Shown: one piece after another, positions 41,426 through 51,128 of the stretch | How the letters are laid out: each line of letters starts with the position of its first letter | Numbering within the stretch: position 1 is the stretch's first letter | From: DASWTL01 sp035575925 | GTDB lineage: Bacteria; Bacteroidota; Bacteroidia; Sphingobacteriales; Sphingobacteriaceae | Assembly: GCA_035575925.1 (NCBI GenBank) | Contig: DATLXK010000040.1 | Location: forward strand, 50,291 to 114,290 | Direction: 5' to 3' | DNA: 64,000 nt | Notes under the pieces: generated by a model | The model's database searches: none | What the model saw: the letters and a program-made list of their open reading frames with translations, nothing else | What the model was told of the DNA's origin: nothing | Made by a program: the position numbers and the translations under genes

Positions 41426-43774
41426 ATGGCAAAAAATTTACTTATTGTAGAGTCTCCGGCAAAAGCCAAAACTATTGAAGGATACCTTGGTAAAGATTTC
41501 CTTGTAAAATCCAGTTATGGCCATATTCGTGATCTGGTTAAAACCGATGAAGCAATTGATGTGAATAACAATTTTGCCCAGAAATATGAGGTGCCGGCAG
41601 ATAAAAAGGCTGTGGTAAGCGAACTAAAAAAACTCGCCAAGGAGGCTGAAATGGTGTGGTTAGCATCTGATGAGGATCGGGAGGGGGAAGCTATTTCATG
41701 GCATTTATTTGAAACACTTAATCTTAAAGAAGACACTACAAAACGTATTGTTTTTCACGAAATAACCAAACCGGCCATTTTAAAAGCTATTGAAAATCCC
41801 CGCAAAATAAATTACGACCTGGTAAATGCCCAACAAGCCCGCCGGGTTTTAGACAGGTTAGTTGGTTTCGAGCTATCTCCTATTTTATGGAAGAAAATAA
41901 AACCTTCATTATCAGCAGGTAGAGTACAGTCAGTTGCTGTAAGACTTATAGTAGACAGGGAACGTGAAGTTAATAAATTCAAATCTGTAGCGGCTTTTAA
42001 AGTAGTTGCTATATTTACTACAGATAATAAAAAAGAAGTTTTCAAAGCAGAGCTGCCTGAGCGTCTTGATACGTCAGAAAAAGCAGAGGAATTTTTAAAT
42101 GCATGCATAAAAGCAGCCTTTACAGTAACATCATTAGATACACGTCCAACCAAACGTAGTCCGGCCCCACCGTTTACAACTTCCACTTTACAACAAGAAG
42201 CTAGCAGGAAACTTGGATTTTCTGTGGCCAGAACGATGTCTGTAGCACAAAAGCTATATGAGTCTGGTAAAATAACCTACATGCGTACAGATTCAGTAAA
42301 TCTTTCAGAAACTGCTTTAAATGCTGCATTGGCTGAAATTAATTCTGCGTATGGTGAAAAATATCATTTTCAACGAAAGTTTAAAACTAAATCAGCAGGT
42401 GCACAGGAAGCCCATGAAGCTATACGCCCTACTTATTTTGATCAACACACCATAGATGGAGATCCTTCTGAAGCACGACTTTATGACCTGATTTGGAAAA
42501 GAGCTATTGCATCGCAAATGAGTGAGGCACAATTTGAAAAAACTACCGCACGAATTAATATATCAACCCGTAAAGAAGAACTGGTGGCTAATGGAGAGGT
42601 GATGAAATTTGACGGTTTCCTGAAAGTGTATATGGAATCTTCTGACGAAGAACAGGAAGTAAATATCGATGAAGAAACGGCTAATGCTATCTTGCCCCCT
42701 CTTTTAAAAGGTCAGTCGCTTAACCTGCGTGAAATGGTTGCGACAGAACGTTATAGCCGGCCTCCTGCCCGGTATACAGAAGCTAGTCTGGTTAAAAAAC
42801 TGGAAGAATTAGGTATAGGAAGGCCTTCTACCTATGCCCCAACAATTTCTACGGTTCAAAACCGTGGCTACGTGTTAAAAGAAGACCGGGATGGAAAATC
42901 CAGGGACTACAGGGTGCTTACCTTAAAAGACGGAAAAGTTACTCCAGAAAAGAAAACAGAGACTACCGGTGCAGAAAAATCCAAATTATTCCCCACAGAT
43001 ATTGGCGCTGTAGTTAACGATTTTTTGGTTGAGCATTTTAAAGGTATTGTGGATTTCAACTTCACGGCTACAGTAGAAAAAGAGTTTGATGAAATAGCCC
43101 AGGGACTAAAAGACTGGACTAAAATGATCCATTCATTCTACAGTCCGTTTCATAAAGAAGTTGAGCACACACTGGAAAATGCTGAAAGGGCACGCGGTGA
43201 GCGTGATTTAGGTATAGATCCGGCCACTGGTAAGAAAATATCTGTTCGTATAGGCCGGTTTGGGCCATTTGTTCAAATTGGTGAGGCTGCAGTAAATGAG
43301 GATGATGAAAAACCCCGTTATGCAAGCTTAAGAGCGGGGCAAATGATCGAAACTATTTCGCTCGATGAAGCACTTGAATTATTTAAGCTTCCGAAAAAAG
43401 CAGGAATTTTTGAAGATAAAGACATGACGGTGGCTATCGGCAAATTCGGACCCTATATCCGCCATGATAATTCATTTTACTCTCTTCCTAAAGAATTAGA
43501 TCCGCATGTGGTTACTGAGGAGCAGGCTATAACCATTATCCAGGAAAAACGAATAAGAGACATAGAAAAAATCATTAAATCTTTTGATGAAAATCCGGAT
43601 GCGAGAATTGAAAATGGTCGCTGGGGACCATACATTAAATTTGGCAAACAAAATGTAAAGATCCCAAAAGGAAAAACCTATGAAGATCTTACTTACCAGG
43701 ATGTTGTTGCCTTAGCTGAAGCGGATGAAAAAGCACCTAAGAAAGGTGGTCGGAAATTTGCAAAAAAGAAATAA
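41426..43774 (+). CDS. topA: DNA topoisomerase I
   Basis: TopA relaxes negative supercoils by cutting one strand. The Toprim domain starts with IVESPAKAKTI and includes SDEDREGEAI. The catalytic Tyr is Y285 in ITYMRTDS. QEAHEAIRPT and GRPSTYAPTIS are further fold-IA motifs. Instead of Cys-rich zinc fingers, the C-terminus has three glycine/aromatic repeats (GRFGPFVQIG, GKFGPYIRHD, GRWGPYIKFG) and a Lys-rich end. The ATG at 41426 is preceded by GAGGT (41416-41420), a plausible ribosome-binding site. A TTG at 41423 is the only other option and less likely. Confidence 0.97.
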   Translation: MAKNLLIVESPAKAKTIEGYLGKDFLVKSSYGHIRDLVKTDEAIDVNNNFAQKYEVPADKKAVVSELKKLAKEAEMVWLASDEDREGEAISWHLFETLNLKEDTTKRIVFHEITKPAILKAIENPRKINYDLVNAQQARRVLDRLVGFELSPILWKKIKPSLSAGRVQSVAVRLIVDREREVNKFKSVAAFKVVAIFTTDNKKEVFKAELPERLDTSEKAEEFLNACIKAAFTVTSLDTRPTKRSPAPPFTTSTLQQEASRKLGFSVARTMSVAQKLYESGKITYMRTDSVNLSETALNAALAEINSAYGEKYHFQRKFKTKSAGAQEAHEAIRPTYFDQHTIDGDPSEARLYDLIWKRAIASQMSEAQFEKTTARINISTRKEELVANGEVMKFDGFLKVYMESSDEEQEVNIDEETANAILPPLLKGQSLNLREMVATERYSRPPARYTEASLVKKLEELGIGRPSTYAPTISTVQNRGYVLKEDRDGKSRDYRVLTLKDGKVTPEKKTETTGAEKSKLFPTDIGAVVNDFLVEHFKGIVDFNFTATVEKEFDEIAQGLKDWTKMIHSFYSPFHKEVEHTLENAERARGERDLGIDPATGKKISVRIGRFGPFVQIGEAAVNEDDEKPRYASLRAGQMIETISLDEALELFKLPKKAGIFEDKDMTVAIGKFGPYIRHDNSFYSLPKELDPHVVTEEQAITIIQEKRIRDIEKIIKSFDENPDARIENGRWGPYIKFGKQNVKIPKGKTYEDLTYQDVVALAEADEKAPKKGGRKFAKKK

Positions 43775-43837
43775 CAGCATATTAATTGCGTACGTTGATT
43801 TTGAAGCTATAATTTTATCATTCGAAATCCAGGATTT

Positions 43838-44245
43838 ATGAAAAAGGATCTGCCTGAAAATATTGTTGAGGATATATCTATTGCAGTAGTACTGGAAAAT
43901 GAAACCCCTGAGGGTAAAACCTGGAATGTATATCTGGTAAATCTTAAAGAAGAGCCTATTGAAAATGTTCTTGTATCATCTAAAGGTTACGGCTTAAAAG
44001 ATGCGAAAGAAGTAAAAACCTCTGTTTTGCGTCACTTTATTGGCGATCTTGCGGCGAAAGAATATGCCCTTATTGAGGCTATTGATGAACAGGTTTTTGG
44101 TCTTACTAATGAATACCTGCTTAGTTATTATATTAACAGCATCATTTACGATAAAAAATTTATCTTTTTACCGGAAAGCATTGTAGAATCTAACCTGATT
44201 CGGATACCGGTGGTAAATAAACCCGGTGTAATGATTGGTAAATAG
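43838..44245 (+). CDS. Conserved hypothetical protein
   Basis: This 135-residue protein is soluble, acidic and without signal or membrane segment. It has an orderly alpha/beta pattern (SIAVVLENETPEGKTWNVYLVNLK, then KEYALIEAIDEQVFG) suggestive of one compact domain. It sits 63 bases after topA and 47 bases before a DEDD exonuclease gene on the same strand, so it may be part of that housekeeping run. No catalytic motif is evident. Function unknown. Confidence 0.75.
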   Translation: MKKDLPENIVEDISIAVVLENETPEGKTWNVYLVNLKEEPIENVLVSSKGYGLKDAKEVKTSVLRHFIGDLAAKEYALIEAIDEQVFGLTNEYLLSYYINSIIYDKKFIFLPESIVESNLIRIPVVNKPGVMIGK

Positions 44246-44292
44246 ATTCTGTCAAATGTCATTAACATTATCCGCACTTTATAAATAACCCT

Positions 44293-45006
44293 ATGTTTGA
44301 GCAAGTTGATCTGCAACAAATCTTGGTATTAGATATTGAAACTGTTCCAGTGTATGCCACATTTAATGAGGTTCCTGAACATTTTCAAAAACTTTGGGAG
44401 CAAAAAACATTGTATCAGCGCCGTGACGGTGAGTCTGCTGAAGAATATTATTCCCGGGCAGGTATTTGGGCAGAATTCGGCAAGATTGTATGTATTTCCA
44501 TTGGAAAATTCAACAAATCTCAGGAAGATACCGGATTGAAAATTAAATCATTTTTTGGAGATGATGAAGTTAAAATATTAACGGACTTTATTAACTTATT
44601 AAGTAAACAACCTGACACCTTAATTTTATGCGCCCATAACGGAAAGGAGTTTGATTTTCCGTACTTGTGTCGTAGAATGCTTATCAATTGTTTAAAGATC
44701 CCTAAACAATTACAGATTAGTGGGAAAAAACCATGGGAGATTAATCATCTGGATACGCTTGACCTGTGGAAATTTGGAGACTATAAGAACTACACTTCTT
44801 TAAATTTGTTAGCTGCAGTATTTAACATTCCTACACCTAAAGACGATATTGACGGAGCAGACGTTCATCGTGTATACTGGCAGGATCGGAATGTTGAGCG
44901 GATTAGAACTTATTGTCAAAAAGATGTGATTACCACTGCCCAGCTTCTTTTACGCTTTAAGTGCTCACCTTTAATTTCAGATGAATTAATTTCGATTGTT
45001 GACTAA
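44293..45006 (+). CDS. DEDD-type 3'-5' exonuclease (PolB-exonuclease-like)
   Basis: The 237-residue protein is a stand-alone exonuclease domain. Exo I appears as LDIETVP (Asp, Glu), Exo II as CAHNGKEFDFPYLCRR (Asp), and Exo III as CQKDVITT with Tyr in TYCQKD, giving a DEDDy set. This arrangement belongs to the predicted 3'-5' exonucleases related to the PolB proofreading domain. DNA repair or RNA trimming are both possible. It lies between a conserved hypothetical gene and rnr. Confidence 0.88.
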   Translation: MFEQVDLQQILVLDIETVPVYATFNEVPEHFQKLWEQKTLYQRRDGESAEEYYSRAGIWAEFGKIVCISIGKFNKSQEDTGLKIKSFFGDDEVKILTDFINLLSKQPDTLILCAHNGKEFDFPYLCRRMLINCLKIPKQLQISGKKPWEINHLDTLDLWKFGDYKNYTSLNLLAAVFNIPTPKDDIDGADVHRVYWQDRNVERIRTYCQKDVITTAQLLLRFKCSPLISDELISIVD

Positions 45007-45015
45007 TAGCTTAAA

Positions 45016-45048
45016 AGACTTCCTAAGTTTTAAAAACTTCGGAAGTCT
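45016..45048. repeat. 33-base palindrome, dispersed hairpin family (copy 2)
   Basis: AGACTTCC (45016-45023) pairs with GGAAGTCT (45041-45048), and AAGTTT/AAACTT continue the stem around TAA after one mismatch. It lies 10 bases after the exonuclease stop codon. No T-run follows on plus, but four T follow on minus. Sequence and layout resemble 2386-2415. Confidence 0.55.
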
Positions 45049-45083
45049 ATAAGTTGAGGGATTAGTTACCGGTTTCTGCTTAC

Positions 45084-45091
45084 TATCTTTG
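45084..45091 (+). promoter_or_regulatory. Promoter -7 box for rnr
   Basis: TATCTTTG matches TAnnTTTG about 95 bases before the rnr start codon, giving an untranslated leader of roughly 90 bases. The -33 box is weak. Confidence 0.5.
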
Positions 45092-45186
45092 CAATCTTTA
45101 CTTCGTTGAATATTATTATTCATGAATCATCGAACACCCGCGTTGTTAAATTGTTGTCGGGTATTACGCAAGAAATAAATTATTAA

Positions 45187-47319
45187 ATGGCAAAAAAGAA
45201 ATCAAATCAATTTAAAACTATACTTACACAACTTATTACCAATGTATTCGAAAAATCAGGAAATAAGGTTTTAAACTATAAGCAAGTAGCATCCCAACTA
45301 AATATTAATGATACAGAATCCCGGGAGTTGATCCTGGAGATACTTAAGGAACAGACAAAAGCGGGCATTCTTCAAGAGCCTGAACAGGGTAAATTCGAAA
45401 TAAAAGAACTTAGAACTTTTGTTACCGGACGTGTTGATATGACTGCCGATGGCTCGGCCTATATTGTACAGGAGGATGAATTTGAGAGCGATATATTTAT
45501 CGCTCCCAGAAAAATCAAAACAGCCCTTCACGGTGATACGGTTAAGGTGTATGTATATGCTAAAAACAAGGGCAAACGTAAAGAAGGTGAAGTTGTTGAG
45601 ATAATAACCCGGGCAAAAATGGAATTTACCGGGATTATCAAGGTTTCTGAAAAGTTTGCATTTTTTATACCGGATGACCGCAAGATGCTTCAGGATATTT
45701 TTATTCCGCTTCAGGATCTGAATGGCGGAAACAATCAGGACAAGGCTATTGCACAAATAGTTGACTGGCCTTCAGAAGCCAAAAACCCCATAGGCCGCAT
45801 TAAACATGTTCTGGGCAAACAGGGAGAGAATAATGCCGAAATGAATGCTATTCTAGCTGATTATGGTTTCCCATTAGAATTTCCTAAGGATGTGGAGGAA
45901 GAAGCAAACCAGATACCCGATACTATTTCAGAAAATGAGATCAAACAAAGGCGTGATTTTCGGGAAGTTCTTACTTTTACTATTGATCCATATGATGCCA
46001 AAGACTTTGATGATGCTATTTCCTTTAAACACCTCGAAAACGGCAATTATGAAGTCGGGGTTCATATTGCGGACGTATCGCATTATGTGAAACCAAATAC
46101 TGAATTAGATAAAGAAGCACTTGAGAGGGGCACATCGGTTTATCTGGTAGACCGTGTAATTCCAATGCTTCCCGAAAGGCTGTCCAATGGCGTTTGCTCA
46201 CTCCGCCCCAAAGAAGATAAGCTATGTTTTGCTGCTGTTTTCGAGCTCGATAAAGAAGCAAATATAGTCGGTCAGTGGTTTGGGAAAACTATTATCCATT
46301 CAGATCGCAGATTTTCTTATGAAGAAGCGCAGGAGCTTTTAGAAAGCAAAGCCGGAGATCACAGCACAGAACTCAATATTCTTAATGAGATTGCTTATAA
46401 GCTACGGGATCGTAAATTTAAAAATGGAGCCATCAGTTTTGAAACTACCGAAGTAAAATTCAAACTCGATGAAACAGGTAAACCTATCGGGGTTTTTGTG
46501 AAGGAGCGAAAAGATGCTCACAAACTTATTGAAGATTTCATGCTCTTAGCCAATAAAAAAGTGGCAGAATTTATTGCTACAAAAGGCAAGGGTAAGCAAA
46601 AGTTAACTTATGTTTACCGGGTTCATGATTCGCCGAATGAACAAAGCCTGCTCAATTTTGCTCAATTTGCAGCGCGGTTCGGATACAAAATCAACACGAA
46701 TTCAGATCGCGAAATTGCCCGCTCACTCAACGTTCTGATGGAGGATGTAGAAGGCAAAAAAGAACAGAACGTTCTTACACATCTGGCTATACGTTCAATG
46801 GCCAAAGCAATTTACACAACAAAAAAAACCAGTCACTACGGTCTCGCTTTTGATTATTACACTCACTTTACCTCTCCTATTCGCCGCTATCCGGATGTAA
46901 TGGCTCACCGGTTGCTTGAGCACTATCTACAGAACGGTAATTCAGTAAATGAGGAGGCTTATGAAAAGATGTGTTTGCATACTTCGCAAATGGAGAAAAA
47001 AGCTGCAGATGCAGAACGGGCATCAGTAAAATATAAGCAGGCTGAATATCTGGAAGGAAATATTGGAAAAGAATATAACGGTATTATTTCCGGTGTTACC
47101 GAATGGGGAATGTACGTAGAGATTATTGAAAATAAATGCGAAGGTATGGTACGCTTACGCGATATTTCAGATGATTTTTATGTTTTGGATGAAAAAAATT
47201 ATTGCATTATAGGTCAGCGAAAAAAGAAAAAATATCAATTAGGTGATGAGGTTAGGATACTGGTTAAGAAAGTGGATCTTTCTAAAAGGCAAATCGATTT
47301 TAGCTTAGTTCGTGATTAA
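45187..47319 (+). CDS. rnr: Ribonuclease R
   Basis: RNase R degrades structured RNA from the 3' end. The 710-residue protein has a helical N-terminal domain, cold-shock-like domains (about 75-230), the RNB catalytic core and a C-terminal S1 domain (about 630-705, GVTEWGMYVEI). Metal-binding Asp residues are in DPYDAKDFDDAIS near residue 260. HADVSHYV, LVDRVIPMLPERLSN and HYGLAFDYYTHFTSPIRRYPD are further hallmarks. The C-terminal Lys-rich stretch KKKKYQLGDE is near the end of S1. It is preceded by its own promoter box. Confidence 0.96.
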   Translation: MAKKKSNQFKTILTQLITNVFEKSGNKVLNYKQVASQLNINDTESRELILEILKEQTKAGILQEPEQGKFEIKELRTFVTGRVDMTADGSAYIVQEDEFESDIFIAPRKIKTALHGDTVKVYVYAKNKGKRKEGEVVEIITRAKMEFTGIIKVSEKFAFFIPDDRKMLQDIFIPLQDLNGGNNQDKAIAQIVDWPSEAKNPIGRIKHVLGKQGENNAEMNAILADYGFPLEFPKDVEEEANQIPDTISENEIKQRRDFREVLTFTIDPYDAKDFDDAISFKHLENGNYEVGVHIADVSHYVKPNTELDKEALERGTSVYLVDRVIPMLPERLSNGVCSLRPKEDKLCFAAVFELDKEANIVGQWFGKTIIHSDRRFSYEEAQELLESKAGDHSTELNILNEIAYKLRDRKFKNGAISFETTEVKFKLDETGKPIGVFVKERKDAHKLIEDFMLLANKKVAEFIATKGKGKQKLTYVYRVHDSPNEQSLLNFAQFAARFGYKINTNSDREIARSLNVLMEDVEGKKEQNVLTHLAIRSMAKAIYTTKKTSHYGLAFDYYTHFTSPIRRYPDVMAHRLLEHYLQNGNSVNEEAYEKMCLHTSQMEKKAADAERASVKYKQAEYLEGNIGKEYNGIISGVTEWGMYVEIIENKCEGMVRLRDISDDFYVLDEKNYCIIGQRKKKKYQLGDEVRILVKKVDLSKRQIDFSLVRD

Positions 47320-47377
47320 TTTACGCTTCATACATTTGTAAAGTATCAGGCAGGTGAAAATAACATTCTTCAAATCT

Positions 47378-47385
47378 TATATTTG
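47378..47385 (+). promoter_or_regulatory. Promoter -7 box for the prenyl synthase gene
   Basis: TATATTTG fits TAnnTTTG, 18 bases before the ATG. A partner -33 element is not obvious. Confidence 0.5.
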
Positions 47386-47402
47386 CGCCGTATTTATATT
47401 CC

Positions 47403-48371
47403 ATGTACTCAATAAGCGAATTACAAGAACTTATTAACCAACGGATCACCGCCACAAGCTATCCGGAATCACCTAAAGAATTATATGAACCCATTAGTTA
47501 TATTATGGGTTTAGGTGGCAAAAGAATGCGTCCTGCCCTGATGTTAATGGCATGCAACCTATATACAGATGATATATTGCCATCCCTGGATACTGCTGTT
47601 GCCATAGAGGTATTTCATAATTTCACATTGATGCATGATGATATTATGGATATGGCACCATTACGACGCGGTAAAAAAACCGTACATGAAAAGTGGAACA
47701 CTAATATTGGTATATTATCAGGTGATGCGATGCTTGTAGAAGCATATAAGTTATTTTTAAGCTCTGATACCAGTTTGTTACCTGAAATATTATCTGTTTT
47801 TAATAAAACTGCTGTTGAAGTGTGTGAAGGACAATCCATAGACATGCATTTTGAGAATAACGAGGAGGTAAATGTAGATCAGTACATCAATATGGTTCGC
47901 CTTAAAACATCAGTTCTTGTGGGGGCTGCATTAAAAATAGGAAGTATTTTAGGCGGGGCTAATAAAACAGATTCGGATCTGCTGTATGATTTTGGGGTAA
48001 ATCTGGGGTTAGCCTTTCAAATGCAGGATGATATTTTGGATATATACGGTGATCCTGAAAAGTTTGGAAAACAGGTTGGAGGTGATATTATCTCAAATAA
48101 AAAAACCTTCTTGCTGATTAAAGCTAAAGAATTGGCAGTGGGCGATGATGCTATAAGTCTGCAAAATTGGTTGGTCTCTGAAGAGCCTGTGAGTAAAGTG
48201 AGTGCTATAACCGCCCTTTATGATAAATTTAGCGTGCGTGCTCTTGCAGAGAAGACAATGAACCATTACTCTGCTATTGCTTTAGAAAATCTTGATAAAT
48301 TATCAGTGGCAAATGAGAGAAAAGAACTATTGAAGATATTTACTAAAAGTCTTTTATTCCGGCAGAATTAA
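47403..48371 (+). CDS. Polyprenyl (E)-prenyl diphosphate synthase
   Basis: The 322-residue enzyme has the two Asp-rich motifs of trans-prenyl synthases: MHDDIMD (about residues 77-83, with RRGKKTVH after it) and QMQDDILD (about 207-213). Upstream GGKRMRPAL binds the diphosphate. It elongates allylic diphosphates with isopentenyl diphosphate, to supply quinone side chains or other isoprenoids. Chain length is set near the first motif; the residues before it (FHNFTLM) suggest a medium chain, but that is uncertain. Mqo and respiration elsewhere need menaquinone. Confidence 0.92.
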   Translation: MYSISELQELINQRITATSYPESPKELYEPISYIMGLGGKRMRPALMLMACNLYTDDILPSLDTAVAIEVFHNFTLMHDDIMDMAPLRRGKKTVHEKWNTNIGILSGDAMLVEAYKLFLSSDTSLLPEILSVFNKTAVEVCEGQSIDMHFENNEEVNVDQYINMVRLKTSVLVGAALKIGSILGGANKTDSDLLYDFGVNLGLAFQMQDDILDIYGDPEKFGKQVGGDIISNKKTFLLIKAKELAVGDDAISLQNWLVSEEPVSKVSAITALYDKFSVRALAEKTMNHYSAIALENLDKLSVANERKELLKIFTKSLLFRQN

Positions 48372-48382
48372 AACTTTATTAT

Positions 48383-48415
48383 AAAAAAAGCCCTGACAAA
48401 CATTCGCCAGAGCTT
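48383..48415 (-). terminator. Intrinsic terminator of the rplU-rpmA operon
   Basis: On the minus strand AAGCTCTG pairs with CAGGGCTT (one G-U wobble), followed by a run of seven T. It begins about 20 bases after the rpmA stop codon. It also sits 12 bases after the prenyl synthase stop on the other strand. Confidence 0.8.
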
Positions 48416-48434
48416 CAAGATCATTTATTTCTAT

Positions 48435-48857
48435 TTATTCCGCTGGTGCTGATTCTGTTTCCTCTGCAGCAGCAGCCGATGTTTCTATAATTTCTGCATC
48501 AGGTGTTACAACCGTAGTAGTTTTAACAACTTTTGGCTTGGTAATCGCAGCTTTTTTAGCCGGCGCAACAGGTGTTTCTTCAACTATAACCGGTGCAGAT
48601 ACTAACGCAGGAAGAACTGAAACATATGATTTACTATCTGCTTTCTTACGGAAAACTACAGTTCCTTCAATTAGTGCAAATAAAGTATGATCTTTACCCA
48701 TACCTACATTCTTATCCGGATGATGCTTGGTACCACGCTGACGAACAATAATGTTTCCTGCAATAGCAGCCTGGCCACCAAATATTTTGATACCTAACCG
48801 CTTACTATGAGACTCTCTACCGTTTCTTGAACTACCGGCTCCTTTTTTATGTGCCAT
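48435..48857 (-). CDS. rpmA: 50S ribosomal protein L27 with extended C-terminal tail
   Basis: The first 85 residues are a standard bL27 (MAHKKGAGSSRNGRES start, GGQAAIAGNIIVRQRGT, GMGKDHTLFA, VSVLP end), placed near the peptidyl-transferase centre. The protein then continues to 140 residues with an Ala/Pro/Glu/Thr/Val-rich low-complexity tail, about 55 residues longer than the family norm. The start begins directly with MAHKK, without the short leader that some Firmicutes remove. It is preceded by rplU in a two-gene operon. Confidence 0.95.
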   Translation of the reverse strand: MAHKKGAGSSRNGRESHSKRLGIKIFGGQAAIAGNIIVRQRGTKHHPDKNVGMGKDHTLFALIEGTVVFRKKADSKSYVSVLPALVSAPVIVEETPVAPAKKAAITKPKVVKTTTVVTPDAEIIETSAAAAEETESAPAE

Positions 48858-48907
48858 TGAATTTTATCTTTTAAGAATTGATAACCAATCCTGAAGTTTA
48901 ACTTTAA

Positions 48908-49219
48908 TTAAATTGCGATCTCAGTGATTTGAATTTTAGTGAACTGCTGACGGTGTCCATTTTTCTTTTTGTAACCTTTTCTGCGTTTCTTTTTGAAAAC
49001 AATTACCTTGTCACCTTTTAAATGAGACACGATTTTAGCTGAAACTTTAGCGCCCTTAAGTGCATCAGCACCTATTTTGAAATCACTACCGTCTGCAGCT
49101 AACAATACATTGTCAAATTCAATACTAGCGCCCTCATCTCCCTGTAAACGGTGTACAAAGAGGTGCTGGTCTTTTGCAACTTTGAATTGCTGCCCGGCTA
49201 TATTTACTATTGCGTACAT
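48908..49219 (-). CDS. rplU: 50S ribosomal protein L21
   Basis: The 103-residue bL21 starts with MYAIVNIAGQQFKV and has the basic KKRRKGYKKKNGHRQ loop near residues 78-92 that contacts 23S rRNA. It ends ITEIAI. The rplU-rpmA order is conserved in bacteria. The gap to rpmA is 50 bases. Confidence 0.97.
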   Translation of the reverse strand: MYAIVNIAGQQFKVAKDQHLFVHRLQGDEGASIEFDNVLLAADGSDFKIGADALKGAKVSAKIVSHLKGDKVIVFKKKRRKGYKKKNGHRQQFTKIQITEIAI

Positions 49220-49243
49220 TGTTAGTTATTTTTTAATGAGGTG

Positions 49244-49251
49244 CAAATATA
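49244..49251 (-). promoter_or_regulatory. Promoter -7 box for rplU-rpmA
   Basis: On the minus strand TATATTTG lies 25 bases before the rplU start codon. No clean TTTG sits at the usual -33 distance. Confidence 0.55.
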
Positions 49252-49346
49252 GGAGTAATATTTTAAAGTTAAAAGCGAATATTAAACGCGTAAAACAAAA
49301 ACGCAGGCTTTTTAAAGGCCTGCGGTTTTGTATGATCTATCATGAA

Positions 49347-50927
49347 TTAGTTACCTACATCATCAATATAAGCAGTCCATGCAGTAGCAGAATTAGGTTG
49401 CTCCAGAATAATAGCATCTAACGTTACATTAATAGCATCTATTACATTATTTCCTGTACTTACCGGTGTACCCCCAAAATTGTTTAAATTCCAGGCGTAT
49501 TTGTGCCATGCACCATCATTAATTACATTAATTGCCGGAGATTGAATAGCACCATCACTATCATCAACCCATATTCTAACAGTTGCCCCGGTTTTTGCGG
49601 TGCTGGTTTTAAGCCAGAAATACAAAGTGCCGTTTTTAGCAGACAATACGTTATTAGCTGGTAAAGCATCACCTGATAGCAAACGAACTTTCCATGGAGT
49701 AGTAACACTTGTATTATCATTCAGTGTAGTTTTCAGTGAAAAAGATCCGCCATGAGCACCTCCGCTAAACTGAACAGCTGTAGAGGTGGTGGCTATGCCC
49801 ACAGTGCTGCCACTGTAGGTCGGAGCTCTGTTGAAACGTCCTACCCCACTTTCGAAGTTATCAAAAACCCCAACTGGATTATTTCCAATACCCAGAGCTG
49901 TTTTTGCCGACTGCAATAAGGATACGGGGCCATTTGTATCCTGATACATTTCCCAAATCATTACACCATTACCCCGGCTTTTGGCAAGATTTGATTTTGA
50001 AGTAACCGTAGCTGTACCATTATAGCCGTATGGAAAACCATTATAAGTAAAGTAATCCCCACTTGTACTGGCCCCTGCTGCAACAAGGTCACGATAAGTT
50101 GCTGATGCGGATGTAGCATTGCTTCTACCGTATGCAGGAAAACCAAGAATCACTTTTTCTTTAGGCATTGCACGTGTGGTAGCCCAGTAATCCAGACTGG
50201 CAACAGCCATTTTATATGATGAATGCTGATTAGGCTCTGCTGTATCCCAGCCCAGGCCATCGTAGCTCATGATGTTAAAAAAATCAGCGTAACCAAAAAC
50301 CTCTGTACGTATCGCGTCCCGTACAGATCCGGCATAAACTCCGGCAGTAAGAGCAGCACTTAAATATTTATTTTGTGCGTGGAGCTTTGTAGATAAATCC
50401 TGCATTAAAGCTGAATACGTTAAATCAGTTCCATCCGTTGTACGCGGAAACTCCCAATCCATGTCCAGTCCGTCCAAGTTATTAGATACCACAAAATCCA
50501 CCAGGTTATTAACCAGGGTAGTTCGTGTGGTTGCATTAGCACAAGCGGCTTTAAGATTAGCTGCCCCAGCAACACAAATCCCTACCTTTACTCCATTTGC
50601 ACGTGCAGTAGCTATGACACTACTAAATGTAGCAGGATTGGGCAAGGCCTGAAGACTTCCATCCGTATTAGGACTTAAAAATGCATAATATAAATGTGTG
50701 ATTAATTGATATTTACTTGCTGAAACGCTTGCCGGATCCCGATATGATGGAAAATAAGCAACAATTTTCATATTATTATCACCAAGTGCGGATGTTTCCG
50801 AAGCAGAATATTTACTGTTTACACCGGTAGTTTCCGTTTCAGTCACAAGTATATCATCATGTTTTTTACAAGATGCTATGATCAGACACATGCTTAACAT
50901 GCTATATATAAATAATTTTATTTTCAT
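49347..50927 (-). CDS. Glycoside hydrolase family 18 chitinase, lipoprotein
   Basis: The 526-residue protein has a lipoprotein signal (CLIIASC) and a GH18 TIM barrel. The active-site motif LDGLDMDWEFP gives the catalytic acid E159. MSYDGLGWD and the WAT... strands are typical. Residues about 355-526 form a beta-rich domain resembling carbohydrate-binding jelly rolls (FDNFESGVG, WHKYAWNLNNF). It should cut chitin or related beta-1,4-GlcNAc glycans at the cell surface. A GH20 hexosaminidase 5 kb away could finish the products. Confidence 0.92.
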   Translation of the reverse strand: MKIKLFIYSMLSMCLIIASCKKHDDILVTETETTGVNSKYSASETSALGDNNMKIVAYFPSYRDPASVSASKYQLITHLYYAFLSPNTDGSLQALPNPATFSSVIATARANGVKVGICVAGAANLKAACANATTRTTLVNNLVDFVVSNNLDGLDMDWEFPRTTDGTDLTYSALMQDLSTKLHAQNKYLSAALTAGVYAGSVRDAIRTEVFGYADFFNIMSYDGLGWDTAEPNQHSSYKMAVASLDYWATTRAMPKEKVILGFPAYGRSNATSASATYRDLVAAGASTSGDYFTYNGFPYGYNGTATVTSKSNLAKSRGNGVMIWEMYQDTNGPVSLLQSAKTALGIGNNPVGVFDNFESGVGRFNRAPTYSGSTVGIATTSTAVQFSGGAHGGSFSLKTTLNDNTSVTTPWKVRLLSGDALPANNVLSAKNGTLYFWLKTSTAKTGATVRIWVDDSDGAIQSPAINVINDGAWHKYAWNLNNFGGTPVSTGNNVIDAINVTLDAIILEQPNSATAWTAYIDDVGN

Positions 50928-51128
50928 ATGGTTTATTGATTAGAATTTAATGAATCTAGTAATTGCAAAAGAACGCGAAGAAGATTGACAAAATAATTAT
51001 CCCGACCTGATTTTAATTTTCATATAGTATAAAACTAATAAAAATTATACAAAAAATAATTTGATTAAAGATAATTATTTTCGGTTTTTAAGCAATACCT
51101 GTTTATTCAGAAGATATATCCCAGGCTA

